This document shows positions 11,775 through 22,585 of a stretch of 64,000 nt of DNA, piece after piece. Made by a program: the position numbers and the translations under genes. How positions within the stretch are numbered: position 1 is the stretch's first letter; each line of letters begins with the position of its first letter. The stretch comes from Megaustenia siamemsis (Eukaryota; Mollusca; Gastropoda; Stylommatophora; Ariophantidae), in the NCBI GenBank assembly GCA_032433765.1, contig JAVIAB010000139.1, positions 41,623,630 through 41,687,629 of the forward strand. Direction: 5' to 3'. The notes below the pieces were generated by a model. It did not search any database. It was not told where the DNA came from and saw nothing but the letters and a program-made list of their open reading frames with translations.

Positions 11775-12430
11775 TAAGTTATTATTGTGTTATTGAGTTA
11801 TTTGCTGGTCATTATCATTGCACTCCGAACATGTCCATAGGTGCTCAGATCCTCTCTTCAGCAATTCCCTCAGTGTCCAGCGACTGACGACTCCAGTTCT
11901 ATGTTGGTTGATAAGTTTTCTTACACAGCCACTAAGTTTCTTATTCCTGGCTGTGCCCATCTTAACTCCCATTTTCATCAACCGAAGAAGTGACGTGGAT
12001 CTGTGTTTGTCGAAGTCCTGTGCTCTTCCTACATCTCGGAGGGCATTAATGATGTCCGTCCGATCCATCGGTTGCCCGTCCTCAACGACAGCGCAGCTAG
12101 CCAACCTGTCCGCTCTTTCATTTCCCCGTTATCCCGAATGTCCATGGACATAGACAAAGGTGACCTTACATATTTTGGATTTCTGCAACGACTCTACCCA
12201 TTGCATGCGTACAGAGCCTGCCTCCACTTTTTTTTATCATGCTCATCGAATCACTCAGTGTACATGCGTGAGTGTAGTCTTGTGACTCTAACCATTTGAA
12301 TGCCTTGGTCACTGCCATCACCTCCATTGTCATGCTACTCGTGGTCATGACGTATGCACCACTGTAAGTGGTGAGGTCTTGCATGAAAATATTACACTTT
12401 TCATTTAAGGTAAATTTGTTTTGAATCATC
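11775..12430 (-). mobile_element. LINE-N fragment: RNase H end and C-terminal domain
   Basis: On the minus strand, RNase H pieces appear in order: MTMEVMAVTKAFKWLE (Glu motif), TLSDSMSMIKK (Asp motif), a frameshift near 12230, then SCAVVEDGQPMD after the region that holds PGHAGVLGNERADRL in the copy at 37525-38500. The last 100 residues (INQHRTGVVSRWTLRELL... WTCSECND) are well conserved between copies and end in a Cys-rich motif. The tail is TAACTCAA repeats (11775-11805). RNase H after reverse transcriptase indicates an I-group LINE. The copy is frameshifted and 5'-truncated. Confidence 0.85.
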
Positions 12431-12908
12431 TTGTTCTTGTTATATATCTATTATCGTAGTGCCCATTATCTGTTTCTTCTCCGATCTGTTTCCTGATGAC
12501 ACGAAAACATCTCGACAAAGTGCACGTAGCTAGAAAACGCTGGCAAGTACCCCAGGTGTAGTTTATCAAGTTAGTAATGTGGCTTCTGTTGATACGAACT
12601 TGCTGTCCGGAATTTTAACTCTAACAGTGAAAACAACCTGCTTTTGCGTCAACAACCAATTGTTTATTTCACGTTTTGATTTTGAACACAGCACATGCTT
12701 TTTTTCATCCTTCTCCCATAAGATTAGACATTTCGTCCTAGTAAGACAAGCTACTTAATCTCATCGCTACATCGACTCCCCAAAAATCTAAAACAAATGG
12801 TGCGCAAATATTCAATCTCCAAATATGCAGACTGGTTTTTATGCGTAGCAGTTAAAAAATGATGAGCGTGTTTAATATACACTTCGTGGCGGAAATTTAA
12901 GACAGATG

Positions 12909-13084
12909 CCACAATGCAGATTGGTTTTTATTATCTTTTATGTTATTCATTAGCCAATTATTTTTTGCCACATTTTGCTAACTGCTTTAAATATTATACA
13001 AAGAAAATTGTGCCTCTACTTTAAGACGTAATGATGTCGATACCTATACTTTTCAATGACCAGCGGCGGCACATTTCATGGTTG
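12909..13084 (+). repeat. Unclassified interspersed repeat X, copy 1
   Basis: About 175 bp matching 22411-22585 at roughly 85% by eye. Both begin CCACAATGCAGATTGGTTTT and end GGCACATTTCATG, with unrelated flanks. No open frame, tRNA boxes or terminal inverted repeats are seen. It could be a SINE-like or MITE-like element or a fragment of a larger repeat. The orientation is arbitrary. Confidence 0.8.
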
Positions 13085-14205
13085 ATGTTGTAGGTGTCAC
13101 GCAAGAGCGCCCTACTTTTCGTTGTTTCCATTTACAGAAGCTGAGACAACCCAAATCCGTGTTGAGAAGAACACATTTCTTCAAATCCCGGAAGTGGGCA
13201 TAAGTTATAGTCCTTGTACTCATAACGAAGTAGTCAATGGCAATGACGCAAACGGAACAGGTCACAAAGAATGGAAGCCTTTAAAATAGGGTTGAGGAAC
13301 TAACCGAAGTTCACAACTTTATTATAAGACAGATTTCACATGTCACAAGATCAAAACCTAATAATAACCAAATTTGAGAAGTAGAGCGGACAATTGAAAA
13401 AATAAACTAACTCACGCTTGGGGTAACGTGCATTCTCACATTTCGTAACAGTAGTGGAATAAGGTGTAGGTCAAGATGATGTCTGTTTTACGAATTATAA
13501 AACTAAGTTTATATAAAGTTTAATCTAGTCACTAGTGATTGGCTGATTGGCCAATTACTCACCACACCGAAGACAACTTATGTTAATGAAGTGTGAGTAT
13601 TTAACGGAATTTATCCACTAATGGAGTACTGAGAACCCAGATTCCGTAGCTAGATGGAATCATATTAGATCGTGTCTCATAATTATACTAATCATGTTAG
13701 GTATAGCCAAACCGTTGTAAAGACTTAGAAGTCAATAATTGTGTTATAGTTGGAACTTCCTGACAAGCAAGGCTTCAAGTTAAATCCACAGCGTTTATGT
13801 GTAAACGTAGCGTTATATATAATCAATAATATAGTCAATAACAGCTAGCAGATTGTGTGATTATGATGTCAGTGTCACACCAGGCCGCTGTACTATACCA
13901 AGTAACATTTCTGGTAACCATTTTTAGAGATTGAGTAAACCGAAAATCCGTGTTGGTTCAGATAAAACAAAACAAAAAAAATACTCACACTTATGAATTG
14001 AACCCGATTCTTTTTTATCATTATACGAGAACACCACTCGGCTGCAGATAATAAAATCCATTAGAAAATCAGTTACATAAATCTAACACTCATTAATCTA
14101 ACGCTCTGAACTCGCATTACTATTTTAATCAAAGACAAGGCCTATAATATAAATCGCATTCTGCCATATGTTTAACATTTACTATAAATAAATGAAGGAA
14201 GAATT
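13085..14205. other. No gene seen
   Basis: A minus-strand 70-codon frame (13053-13265) and other short frames have no recognisable motifs. Nothing further can be supported. Confidence 0.5.
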
Positions 14206-14298
14206 TGTATTCCTCTTCTTCTTGTGTTCCTCTTCTTCTTGTGTTCCTCTTCTTCTTGTGTTCCTCTTCTTCTTGTGTTCCTCTTCTTCTTGTGTTCC
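14206..14298. repeat. Tandem repeat, 18-bp unit, 5 copies
   Basis: The unit TTCCTCTTCTTCTTGTGT is repeated almost perfectly. Being a multiple of three, it gives an open frame on each strand (minus strand: repeated EEEEHKKKRNTRR). This is a by-product of the repeat. Confidence 0.95.
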
Positions 14299-14812
14299 TA
14301 TTCCGATGTTTACGTCGTCAGACTTGTGCTTTTGATAAATTAAACCGTGTCTCGAGCTCCCCACTTTGCTCCATAATGGCGATGGTTACAGTGATGCATC
14401 TTTTAACTTAACTTCCAAATTATTGTTTGTGGTTTGCTCAGAACTAGTTTCATTTAGATTAGTCACCAGACCATCTTCATTGCACAACGGATAATTCTAT
14501 ATGTGTCCAAATAGTCCTCCTCAGCACGTTCCCAGTAAGAAGCACGTCAGTCACACACTAGCGAAGGGATTTAAGATGTCTAGATGCACGAACTCCGCAG
14601 AACCGGCTAAAATAACCTCCATAGTCGCCTCTTACGCGCATGGCAGATGCCAGTGGCTCTAATCTTGTATCCCTGACCAGAGCCCCGAAAGCCACGCGGA
14701 GGGACTATAAATACCGGATATTAAACTGGAAATTATAAATGACCTAAAATAGCATTCAATTTAATCATTTTAAATTGTGTTTACAGTTCAGACTTGTTAT
14801 ATTAAGGGAAAT
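14299..14812. other. No gene seen
   Basis: Unique-looking sequence. The stretch 14590-14710 is less AT-rich but contains no recognisable frame. Confidence 0.5.
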
Positions 14813-14823
14813 AATGTAACAAT

Positions 14824-15325
14824 CATCATCATCAAGTACCGGGCCTAGTGGCGTAGGTGATCATGTCTCTCCACAACTTTCGATCTCGACAGCTATTGAT
14901 CATTCCTGTTGTTGACCTTCTGCCAAGCCATTCTCTTAAGCCGTCTGTTATTTTTTCTCTTTGCTTCCCTCTATCTCTTCGTCCCTCAATTTTTCCACTT
15001 GTCACAATATATTCAAGTTGTTCTCTTCTCATTACATGGCCAAAAAATGATGATTGTTTCTTCCTAACATTGGAAATTAGCTCTCTTTTTGCTTTGACCT
15101 CTCTCAGAACCTCTTCATTACTCTTCTTAGCTGTCCATGGTATTCTCAACATTCTTCTGTAAAACCACATTTCTACAGACTCCAGTGATTTTCTTGTCTG
15201 TTGTCTTATTGTCCATGACTCGCATCCATATGTTAAGACTGGCTCTACGTAACATTTAAGAACTCTTTTTCTTGTTTCTATTGTCAAAAATGGATTGCAT
15301 AGTATCTTCCTCATTTTTTCGAAAG
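14824..15325 (-). mobile_element. LINE-A 5'-truncated insertion with TSD
   Basis: A minus-strand frame of about 160 codons reads KMRKILCNPFLTIETRKRV, LKCYVEPVLTYGCESWTI, FYRRMLRIPWTAKKSNEEV, FFGHVMRREQLEYIVTSGKI and DRKLWRDMITYATRPGT, then the stop and a (GAT)n tail. This is the connection region plus the C-terminal domain of an RTE-like LINE. An 11-bp direct repeat, aatgtaacaat, flanks it at 14813-14823 and 15326-15336. The frame is intact within the truncated copy, which suggests a fairly young insertion. Confidence 0.93.
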
Positions 15326-15336
15326 AATGTAACAAT

Positions 15337-16080
15337 AAAAATGAGAAAACTATCACTTCTTGAAAGTACTGGTAATCATAAGACTATATGGATATAAACT
15401 TCACTCTCTCTAAGTTCCTGGCATATCTTACCATACAGCTGTAAATACTCTCTCATAAGCTTATTTTACATATATAAATATGCAGATATGCGATTATACA
15501 TTACGTAGTTTATGCATTTTTTCTAAAGTTGGGATTGACATACCCAAGTGTGCAGAAATTAAAAGTTGTGTGTATAGGATACATAACAGAAAAATGGATG
15601 AACAAAAATCGAGATATTCGATCAGATCTTTCCGCTCGAGTTATTATGTTTCGATTCAGTTCACATTGTTACCCACAATCCATCACACATAGAACTTCCG
15701 GGCCGTCAAAATAGAAGCCAACAACCTGAACAGTTTTTAAGCGTTAAACTACATCAATGTTTGCTTTGCCAACAAGAGAAGAATTTCTTTTTTATATTTC
15801 TGACCTGCTTGATTCTAGGATTGTTTATCTATCTTCTTTTTTTTCTTTTATCTATCTCAGGCTACTTGCCTGCTCATCTCTCTGTCTATTAGTCTGCCAT
15901 CACTCTGTTAGTGAATCTGTTTCTTTACCTCTCTGTCTGAATGATAATTATATTTGAGTAGAATAACATGACATGTACACTTTCGTATGAAATTTCATAG
16001 AAGCACACAGTAGAGTTGGGCATAGACGTTAAGACCTGTAGTGGATTTGTAGTTACTTGAATTACCCTGCCATAGATCAG
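15337..16080. other. No gene seen
   Basis: AT-rich. Short frames at 15480-15714 and 15757-15957 have no motif; the second is driven by pyrimidine-rich sequence. Confidence 0.5.
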
Positions 16081-16515
16081 TCTTCATCCCAGCGTTGTGC
16101 TACCAATGCCAGTCCTGGATCATAGATGCAAAAACAAACAGAAAAATAACCTCTGTTGAGATGAAGTGTGTTAGACGAATGAAAAGAAACAGCCTTAAAG
16201 ACAAGATCAGAAAAGAAAGAACTGAGAAAAAAGCTAGGAATAACCCCCGCCATAGAATATATAAAGAAACAACAGATAAAATGGTTTGGCAACGTGAAAA
16301 GGCAGAAAGATCCATACAACACAAGGAGCCTTCAATAAACGTTGCGACCCGAAGGCCAACTACGAAAAAGATGGATTGACGGAATTTAGAAACACTAGGA
16401 AACATAACAGCAGCAGAGGCGAACAGAAGAGCAAAAGACCGCAAATAATATCTCCTCTCGACGCTGAAATGCAAACGAGGAAGGAAAGAAGAAGGAGATA
16501 GATCAGTCAACCAAA
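16081..16515 (+). mobile_element. LINE-F C-terminal fragment
   Basis: A plus-strand frame from 16095 reads QSWIIDAKTNRKI, VEMKCVRRMKRNSLKDKIR and later DKMVWQREKAERSIQ, with a stop at about 16378 and coding-like continuation (RNLETLGNITAAEANRRAKD). The order 'ESW.. / EMK.LRR..G / IR.E / WFGHV' is that of RTE-like LINE C-termini. It is diverged and non-functional. The 19-mer tcgacgctgaaatgcaaac near 16456 recurs near 17112. Confidence 0.7.
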
Positions 16516-17130
16516 TTACATAAACGGATTATTAATTTGCAGAGATATGGATTATATTAGCGAAAAGGGGACAAAAATTGCCCAACCTCTAAAAATGGGT
16601 AATAGACCAGAGATTTTTTTTGAGAAAAAAGGCCGACTTGGATTGATACCGACGACATCACTAACTACAAGTGTGTCGCCGATTATTGAAAAGTATGGGA
16701 ACTAACATCATATTCCCCAAACGCCTTAAAGCATGTAGAGATTCGTTACTTGCTATATCATTTATAAATTTGACTACTCGCAACAAATCAATGTTAGTCT
16801 CTGAATAATAAAAAATACTAGTACCTCTGATGTCGCAGAATATCTGCCATTGTGACGAGGGACACTCGCTCACAATGCTAGTGCATTCTGGGAGCAAAAC
16901 AGAACGAAAAATTCAGTTCCTGAAGAAAAAAAAAATGTTCCACGCCTACATGAATCCACAAACGAAAAACGAAATAGGGAGAGGGAGGGGAGAGAAAGAA
17001 AGAGAAAAGCACGTCTTTGACAACATTGGACAGAAAAAAATTAACGCCTGACTCCGACAGAACGAGGCATTCGATCTCACCTGCCTTTTTTCAGGTGTTA
17101 CTGGTTAATATCGACGCTGAAATGCAAACT
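16516..17130. other. No confirmed gene
   Basis: A 78-codon minus-strand frame (16661-16897) is unrecognised and has no motifs. An A/G-rich stretch lies at 16920-17010. Confidence 0.45.
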
Positions 17131-17466
17131 TATACAGATAGAATACCAAATGAAACCATAAGAAAAATGGTAGGAACAAAACCCTGCCAAGAATGTATAG
17201 AACAACAACAACTTAAATGGTTTGGCCACCTGGTCAGAATGAATCCTTTCCTATCACCATCAAGGGAGTTCTTCTCGAGAATGCATGGAAAAAGACCAAG
17301 AGGAAGACCCAGAAGAAGATGGATAGATGCAGTGACAGAGACATGTAACAACCAAGGAAAATCACTAATTCAGACAATTCGAGCAGCTCAAGAACGACAA
17401 ATGATATAAATCACGACACCTTTTAGGTATCAGTAACAAGAGAAAAGAAGAAAGAAGAAGAAGACT
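17131..17466 (+). mobile_element. LINE-D C-terminal fragment with (GAA)n tail
   Basis: The open frame reads RIPNETIRKMVGTKPCQECI, QQQLKWFGHLVRMNPFLSPS, KRPRGRPRRRWIDAVTETCN and IQTIRAAQERQMI, stopping at 17407-17409. The 3' UTR 'atcacgacaccttttaggta' and a GAAGAA tail follow. It is the best LINE-D C-terminus here and anchors the copies at 3541 and 28559. The reverse transcriptase core is absent. Confidence 0.88.
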
Positions 17467-18205
17467 GGTTAAAAGAAATAGACAGTGTAAATTAATATGG
17501 ATGTGAGCCTTGCACTTTATAACAAAAGGTAAACATATCAACCTCTATGCTACAACAAGGTACATAGTAACATTCCTCCATTTGAATCTGTCTGTTTGTC
17601 TGTCTAACTATCCGTCAGTCCGTCTTTTCATTCAGCCAACCTTGCATTCATGCATCATTTCAGCTCTCCTTCAATCTATCCATTTATCTCTCTGTCTGTC
17701 TTTTCGGCCCCCGTACAACCACATGTCCGCCTGTCTGTCTCTCTCTGTCCAAACCAGAAACCTATTTATCTGTCTGTCTGTAGTCATTGGCACATTTACC
17801 TCCACGCTAAAACGAACCTTACCGTTACATTGCTCCATTCATTTGTCTTCCTTTTTGCTAAATCCACATCTTTTATCTTCGATCTTTTAAATGTCTTTAA
17901 ATGTGTTTAACATCGTGCATGTGTTGGTGATTTATTCATATCTGGATGCCATCTTTAAGACAATATATTTTAAGCATTAACACAATTATCCACGCTATTT
18001 TCTTCAATTTCTGTACAATGTATTACATTCTCGGAAAAAAAAACAACTTTGGTGTAATATATAAAACTAATTTACAGATCTTTTTTCTTGATTAAAACTA
18101 AAACATTGAACTGCATACATGCTTCATAGATTACAAAGAGGGCATTGAGTACAACATCAGAAACTGTGGAACATCAAGAAAAGATATAAACTTTTCAACA
18201 TAGCT
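17467..18205. other. No gene seen; CTGT/CTGTCT-rich stretch
   Basis: The stretch 17575-17800 is pyrimidine-rich with scattered CTGT repeats, which produce open frames with little coding character (many S, L, I, C). No gene supported. Confidence 0.5.
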
Positions 18206-18219
18206 AATACAGTTTATCG

Positions 18220-21200
18220 CCCGTGCGCTGCCGGGGCCCGAAAGGGAAGTAAAGAATAGCGGCGCTGTACCCTACCAGGCATGTTCGTAAGAGGCGAGAA
18301 AGGAGGGTTAGGCATGGGACTGGCTATCCCATACTGTAAAAAAATAAGCCGAAAAAACTTCACAAACATGAACAAGTCAAAGAAAGATAAAGTAAATCCG
18401 TCAACCAGGAAAGAGAAGGGCTCTCTGTCTAAGAGACGTATGACGCAATCCGGAGAAAGCCATAGGGAGTCCGGGTTGCCGACTCACCCTTTGTCTACCA
18501 GGAAATCATCCAGAATTGGCACCTGGAATGTTCGTACCCTTAACGAACAGGGAAAAGCGGCACAAGTGGCAGCAGAAATGACCAACTACAAGATAGATAT
18601 TCTGGGAATGTGTGAAACAAGATGGCTGGGAGCGGAGAGAATAAAATTGAATACAGGGGAGATGATTTTATCATCAGGACACCAGGAACCAGGAGCACAA
18701 CATAGCGAAGGGGTAGCTATAATGCTATCAAAGAATGCACAGAAGACACTAATAGAATGGGAGGCAGTGGGACCAAGACTGGTGAGAGCAACATTTAGAA
18801 CAACCAAAAACAAAATAAAATTACACATTATACAATGCTATGCACCAACCAACGATAAAGATGACTCAGTTAAAGATGATTTTTATAAACAGCTACAATG
18901 CCAGATGGATGCAAGACGAGCCAAGGATATTATAATCTTGATAGGAGACCTAAATGCTAAGGTAGGATCAGACAACAGAGGCTTCGAAGAGATTATGGGA
19001 AAACATGGACTTGGAGATATAAACGAGAATGGAGAGATATTTGTGAATTTCTGCGCCCTTAATCAAATGAGCCTAGGAGGAACAATATTCCAACATAAAA
19101 GAATACACAAAGCTACATGGGTGTCACCAGATCATAGAACGGAAAACCAAATTGATCACATATGTATTAATAATAAGTTTAAGTCATCCTTACAGGATGT
19201 AAAAGTATATAGAGGGGCAGATATAGCTTCTGATCATCATCTTCTGTTAGCCAAACTTAAAATTAAATTGAAAAGGTATACTACAACGAATAAGGGTAGA
19301 AAGTATTTCAATGTAGGGTTTCTTAAAGAACAAGGAATTAAAGATAAATTCGCAGTCACAATATCAAACAAATACCAAGTCCTCCAACAACTAGAAAATA
19401 CAATAAATATAGAAGATCATTGGAAACAGGTAAAAAATATATGGAAAGAGACATGCGAAGAAACACTGGGGAAAAGAGAACGCCAGAATAAGGCATGGAT
19501 GACAGCAGAGACCCTGGATAAAATTAAAGAAAGAAAGAACAAGAAAGCAGACATAAATAAAAGCAAAACAAGAAGTAATAAAGCCAAGACACAGGAAGCT
19601 TACACAGAGGTGAACAAAGAAGTGAGAAGATGCATTAAAAGGGATAAGAGGAAATATATAGATGAATTAGCTAAAGAGGCAGAAGAAGCAGCAAATAAAG
19701 GGAATATGAAAGAACTGTACAACAGCACAAAGAAATTAGGTGGAAAATACAAACAGATCAACGCCTTTATCAAAGATAAGAAAGGAAATCTGCTTAGTAA
19801 TATAAGGGAACAAATGGAGAGATGGAAGGAGCACTTTGAAGAACTTCTGAACAGACCCGGCTCAAATAATCCTCCAGATATACTACCAGCAGAAGAAGAA
19901 TTACACGTTAACTGCGGAAAACCAAGCAAAGAAGAAATAATGAAAGCCATCAAACTATTAAAAGATGGTAAAGCCACAGGACCAGATGAAATTCCTTCGG
20001 AAGCCATCAAAGCAGATATTATCACCTCTACCAAGATGTTACATAATCTATTGGATAAAATTTGGGAGAGGGAAGAAATACCTAAAGACTGGAGAGAAGG
20101 TTATATGATCAAACTACCAAAGAAAGGAAGTTTACAGGAGTGCACAAATTATAGGGGAATTATGCTACTATCAGTGCCAGGAAAAATATTAGGCAGAATC
20201 ATTCTGGAGAGACTAAAAGAGGCTATAGAGAAACACTTGAGAGATGAACAAGCAGGTTTTAGGAAGAACAGATCATGTGCTGATCAAATAACTACTCTAC
20301 GTATAATAGTTGAACAAAGTTTAGAACTAAAATCCCCACTTTATATTGGATTCATAGATTACGAAAAGGCATTTGATAGTTTAGACAGAAGAATGCTTTG
20401 GAAGTTGCTGAGTCATTATGGAATCCCCATAAAGTTTATTAACCTGATAAAAACAATGTATGAAGGAACAAAATGTAGTGTGGTGCATGAAGGACAGCTT
20501 ACAGAAGCATTTGAAATAAGAACAGGAGTAAGGCAAGGATGCCTTCTGTCTCCATTTCTCTTTCTACTGGCCATAGATTGGATTATGAAAATAACTCAAA
20601 ACAACAGAAATGGGATCCAGTGGTCACTGACCAAACAACTTGATGATTTAGACTTTGCTGATGACATAGCTCTCCTATCACACAGCCACCAACAGATGCA
20701 AGATAAAATGAGTATATTAGATGAGAGATCACAACAGCTAGGACTAAAGATTAATAGAGATAAGACCAACATTATGAGAATTAATGCAGTTGGCAATAAC
20801 CAAATAAAACTAGGAGAAATACCTCTACTAGACGTACAATCTTATATATATCTGGGCAGTAATATAGATAAAGAGGGAGGAACAGAAAACGATACCAAAA
20901 TAAGGATATCAAAAGCAAGAGGAGCTTTCATTGCACTGGGAAACATATGGAAATCCAAAGAAATTAGGCTAAATACAAAAATACAAATTTTCAACTCCAA
21001 TGTTAAGTCAGTTCTATTATATGGCTGTGAAACATGGAGAATAACAAAATTGACAATCACGAAGGTACAGACTTTCATTAATGGATGCTTGCGCAGAATA
21101 AAGGGATGGAAATGGCAGGACAAAGTCACTAACGTGGAATTATGGAAATGTACCGGTCAAATACCAGTGGATAAAGAAATACAGCGAAGACGATGGCGAT

Positions 21201-21437
21201 GGATAGGACACACACTACGGAAACCAACTGAGAGTATTACACAACAGGCCCTTTTTTGGAATCCCCAGGGGAAAAGACAAAGAGGAAGACCAAGGAATTC
21301 TTGGAGAAGACAGATTGAAGCAGAGATGAAGATGATGGGGAAGACATGGAATGATCTTAAAAGAATTGCAAAAAACAGAACGACTTGGAAAGTGTTTGTT
21401 GAAGACCTATGCTCCACTGGGAGCTAAAAGGTAGAAG
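18220..21437 (+). mobile_element. Full-length non-LTR retrotransposon LINE-H with 14-bp TSD
   Basis: A 3.2-kb element bounded by perfect direct repeats AATACAGTTTATCG at 18206-18219 and 21438-21451. It has a 61-bp GC-rich 5' leader, one long ORF and only about 10 bp after the stop. Single-ORF architecture with an apurinic-type endonuclease, reverse transcriptase, no RNase H and a very short 3' UTR fits the RTE group. The exact clade is not resolved by eye, and the lack of a simple-repeat tail is unusual for that group. The perfect TSD and uninterrupted ORF argue for a recent insertion. Confidence 0.93.
18281..21427 (+). CDS. LINE-H polyprotein: endonuclease + reverse transcriptase (1048 aa)
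   Basis: It would nick target DNA and copy its own RNA at the nick (target-primed reverse transcription). Residues 1-75 are basic. An AP-type endonuclease begins at GTWNVRTL (residue 80), with Glu112 in MCETRW, GDLNAK at 222-227 and SDHH at 317-320. The catalytic Glu, Asn and His motifs are therefore all visible. A Lys-rich linker (about 395-500) is followed by reverse transcriptase: GPDEIPSEA, NYRGIMLLS, DEQAGFRKNRSCADQI, Asp693 in GFIDYEKAFDS, GVRQGCLLSPFLF and FADD at 792-795. The C-terminus has LLYGCETWRI, a Trp-rich KWQDKVTNVELWK, RRRWRWIGHTLRKP and GKRQRGRPRNSWRR. No stop or frameshift is present. The first Met (18281) is assumed; Met at about 18293, 18314 or 18368 is possible. It is probably catalytically competent, though activity is untested. 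Confidence 0.93.
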   Translation: MFVRGEKGGLGMGLAIPYCKKISRKNFTNMNKSKKDKVNPSTRKEKGSLSKRRMTQSGESHRESGLPTHPLSTRKSSRIGTWNVRTLNEQGKAAQVAAEMTNYKIDILGMCETRWLGAERIKLNTGEMILSSGHQEPGAQHSEGVAIMLSKNAQKTLIEWEAVGPRLVRATFRTTKNKIKLHIIQCYAPTNDKDDSVKDDFYKQLQCQMDARRAKDIIILIGDLNAKVGSDNRGFEEIMGKHGLGDINENGEIFVNFCALNQMSLGGTIFQHKRIHKATWVSPDHRTENQIDHICINNKFKSSLQDVKVYRGADIASDHHLLLAKLKIKLKRYTTTNKGRKYFNVGFLKEQGIKDKFAVTISNKYQVLQQLENTINIEDHWKQVKNIWKETCEETLGKRERQNKAWMTAETLDKIKERKNKKADINKSKTRSNKAKTQEAYTEVNKEVRRCIKRDKRKYIDELAKEAEEAANKGNMKELYNSTKKLGGKYKQINAFIKDKKGNLLSNIREQMERWKEHFEELLNRPGSNNPPDILPAEEELHVNCGKPSKEEIMKAIKLLKDGKATGPDEIPSEAIKADIITSTKMLHNLLDKIWEREEIPKDWREGYMIKLPKKGSLQECTNYRGIMLLSVPGKILGRIILERLKEAIEKHLRDEQAGFRKNRSCADQITTLRIIVEQSLELKSPLYIGFIDYEKAFDSLDRRMLWKLLSHYGIPIKFINLIKTMYEGTKCSVVHEGQLTEAFEIRTGVRQGCLLSPFLFLLAIDWIMKITQNNRNGIQWSLTKQLDDLDFADDIALLSHSHQQMQDKMSILDERSQQLGLKINRDKTNIMRINAVGNNQIKLGEIPLLDVQSYIYLGSNIDKEGGTENDTKIRISKARGAFIALGNIWKSKEIRLNTKIQIFNSNVKSVLLYGCETWRITKLTITKVQTFINGCLRRIKGWKWQDKVTNVELWKCTGQIPVDKEIQRRRWRWIGHTLRKPTESITQQALFWNPQGKRQRGRPRNSWRRQIEAEMKMMGKTWNDLKRIAKNRTTWKVFVEDLCSTGS

Positions 21438-21454
21438 AATACAGTTTATCGATT

Positions 21455-22072
21455 CTCTCTCTCTGCGATCAAGACTCAATCAGAGTAGGATTCCAGACTC
21501 TCTCATGAAGTCAGCTGTCTGTTTAAGCGAATCGATTGCCCAATATAGTTTTTCTTCCAGGGAGGTGGGCGTGGACCACATTGCTCTTCTCAGGTCTGTG
21601 TACTGGGGGCAATCCCGTAGAACATTTTTGTAGTCATTTTGTCCAGTGTACAGTGGCATACGCTAGTTGTACCTATTTTGAATTTGGTGAACATGTGATT
21701 TCTCATTTTATTGTGGCCAGTGCGTAAGCTAAGTATGATGGCTTGATCCCTCCTTGATAGTTGGTGGTATCCGCCACTCTCGTTATGCTTTGGGTGTTCT
21801 CGTTTCCATTTTTCATGGAACTGACCTTTGAGGATGGATTTGGCTTCATCATAACTGAGCGGATAGTTCACTTGTGGTAATCTCCCTCCCTATTTAGCTC
21901 ACTTGTCTGCGCGTTCGTTCCCGTGTATATTACAGTGTGATGGTATCCACTGAATGACTACTCTCTGTAAGTTATTGAATAGTTGGTCCAGGATTGTTCT
22001 CAAGTCATCTAGTTCATTGTTCTTGGAGTTTTTTAGAGCTGATAGTGCTGTCAGTGCATCAGTCAGAATCGT
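21455..22072 (-). mobile_element. LINE-J fragment: RNase H end, C-terminal domain, (GA)n tail
   Basis: On the minus strand, ILTDALTALSALKN leads into a spacer and VVIQWIPSHCNIHGNERADK, the last RNase H motif with its His and Asp. A stop (TGA) follows near 21900. The frame then resumes with YPLSYDEAKSILKGQFHEKW, DQAIILSLRTGHNKMRNHMF and a degenerate Cys/His end. The tail is (GA)n at 21455-21466, and the terminal 'cctactctgattgagtc' is shared with the copy at 8081. LINE-H inserted at or beside this 3' end. RNase H marks this as an I-group-type LINE. The copy is dead. Confidence 0.85.
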
Positions 22073-22410
22073 TTATCGAATCTCTATACCACGAAGAGCA
22101 CGACGCTATAATTATAGAGGTGAAAACATTAAATCGGTTTGCAGTACAAAAAGGGGTTAGGCAGGGACGCATCATCTCTTCATATCAGTTCAATATCTTT
22201 ACTGAGAAAATCTTGAGAAATGTCAGACGATATAACACATTTGTCAAGTTTGACCTTTTCACAATAGGTGGCAACATAGTTCCAGGACTCATGTACGCTG
22301 ATGTCACAGTCATTCTCTCAAACAATGCAAAAACTATTAGAAGAGACAACAGAGTGTTAAAAAAGTGAAAAGTAAAACATCTATATAGATATACAGAAAA
22401 CCAAGATAAT
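22073..22410 (+). mobile_element. LINE-E reverse transcriptase core fragment
   Basis: A plus-strand frame carries FAVQKGVRQGRIISSYQFNI, FTEKILRNVRR and GGNIVPGLMYADVTVILSNN. These are the conserved GVRQGC..SP.LFN motif and the YADD box of LINE reverse transcriptases, with Cys to Arg and the second catalytic Asp changed to Val (YADV). It is inactive. It runs to 22368 and is interrupted by repeat X. Confidence 0.8.
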
Positions 22411-22585
22411 ATCCACAATGCAGATTGGTTTTTATTATCTTTTATTTTGTTCATTAGCCAATTATTTTTGCCACATTTTTTAAACTTTTTAAACGTTATA
22501 CAAAGAAAGTTTTGCTTCTAATTTAAGACGTATGATGCCGATGTCTATAAATTTCAACGACCATCGGCACATTTCATGACAAAGA
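22411..22585 (+). repeat. Unclassified interspersed repeat X, copy 2
   Basis: Matches 12909-13084 from CCACAATGCAGATTGG through GGCACATTTCATG. It lies between two parts of a LINE-E copy, which suggests insertion into that LINE. A TSD is not clear by eye. Confidence 0.78.

Noticed and set aside
14182..14411. Short charged or Cys/Ser-rich frames
   Set aside because: By-products of an 18-bp repeat, a multiple of three.
17112..17130. 19-bp repeat shared with 16456 as a TSD
   Set aside because: No element is cleanly bounded by the two copies. Left as an unexplained shared word between LINE-F and the LINE-D flank.
19600..20034. Minus-strand frames across LINE-H (also 20842-21129, 21157-21417)
   Set aside because: Antisense shadows of the intact polyprotein.
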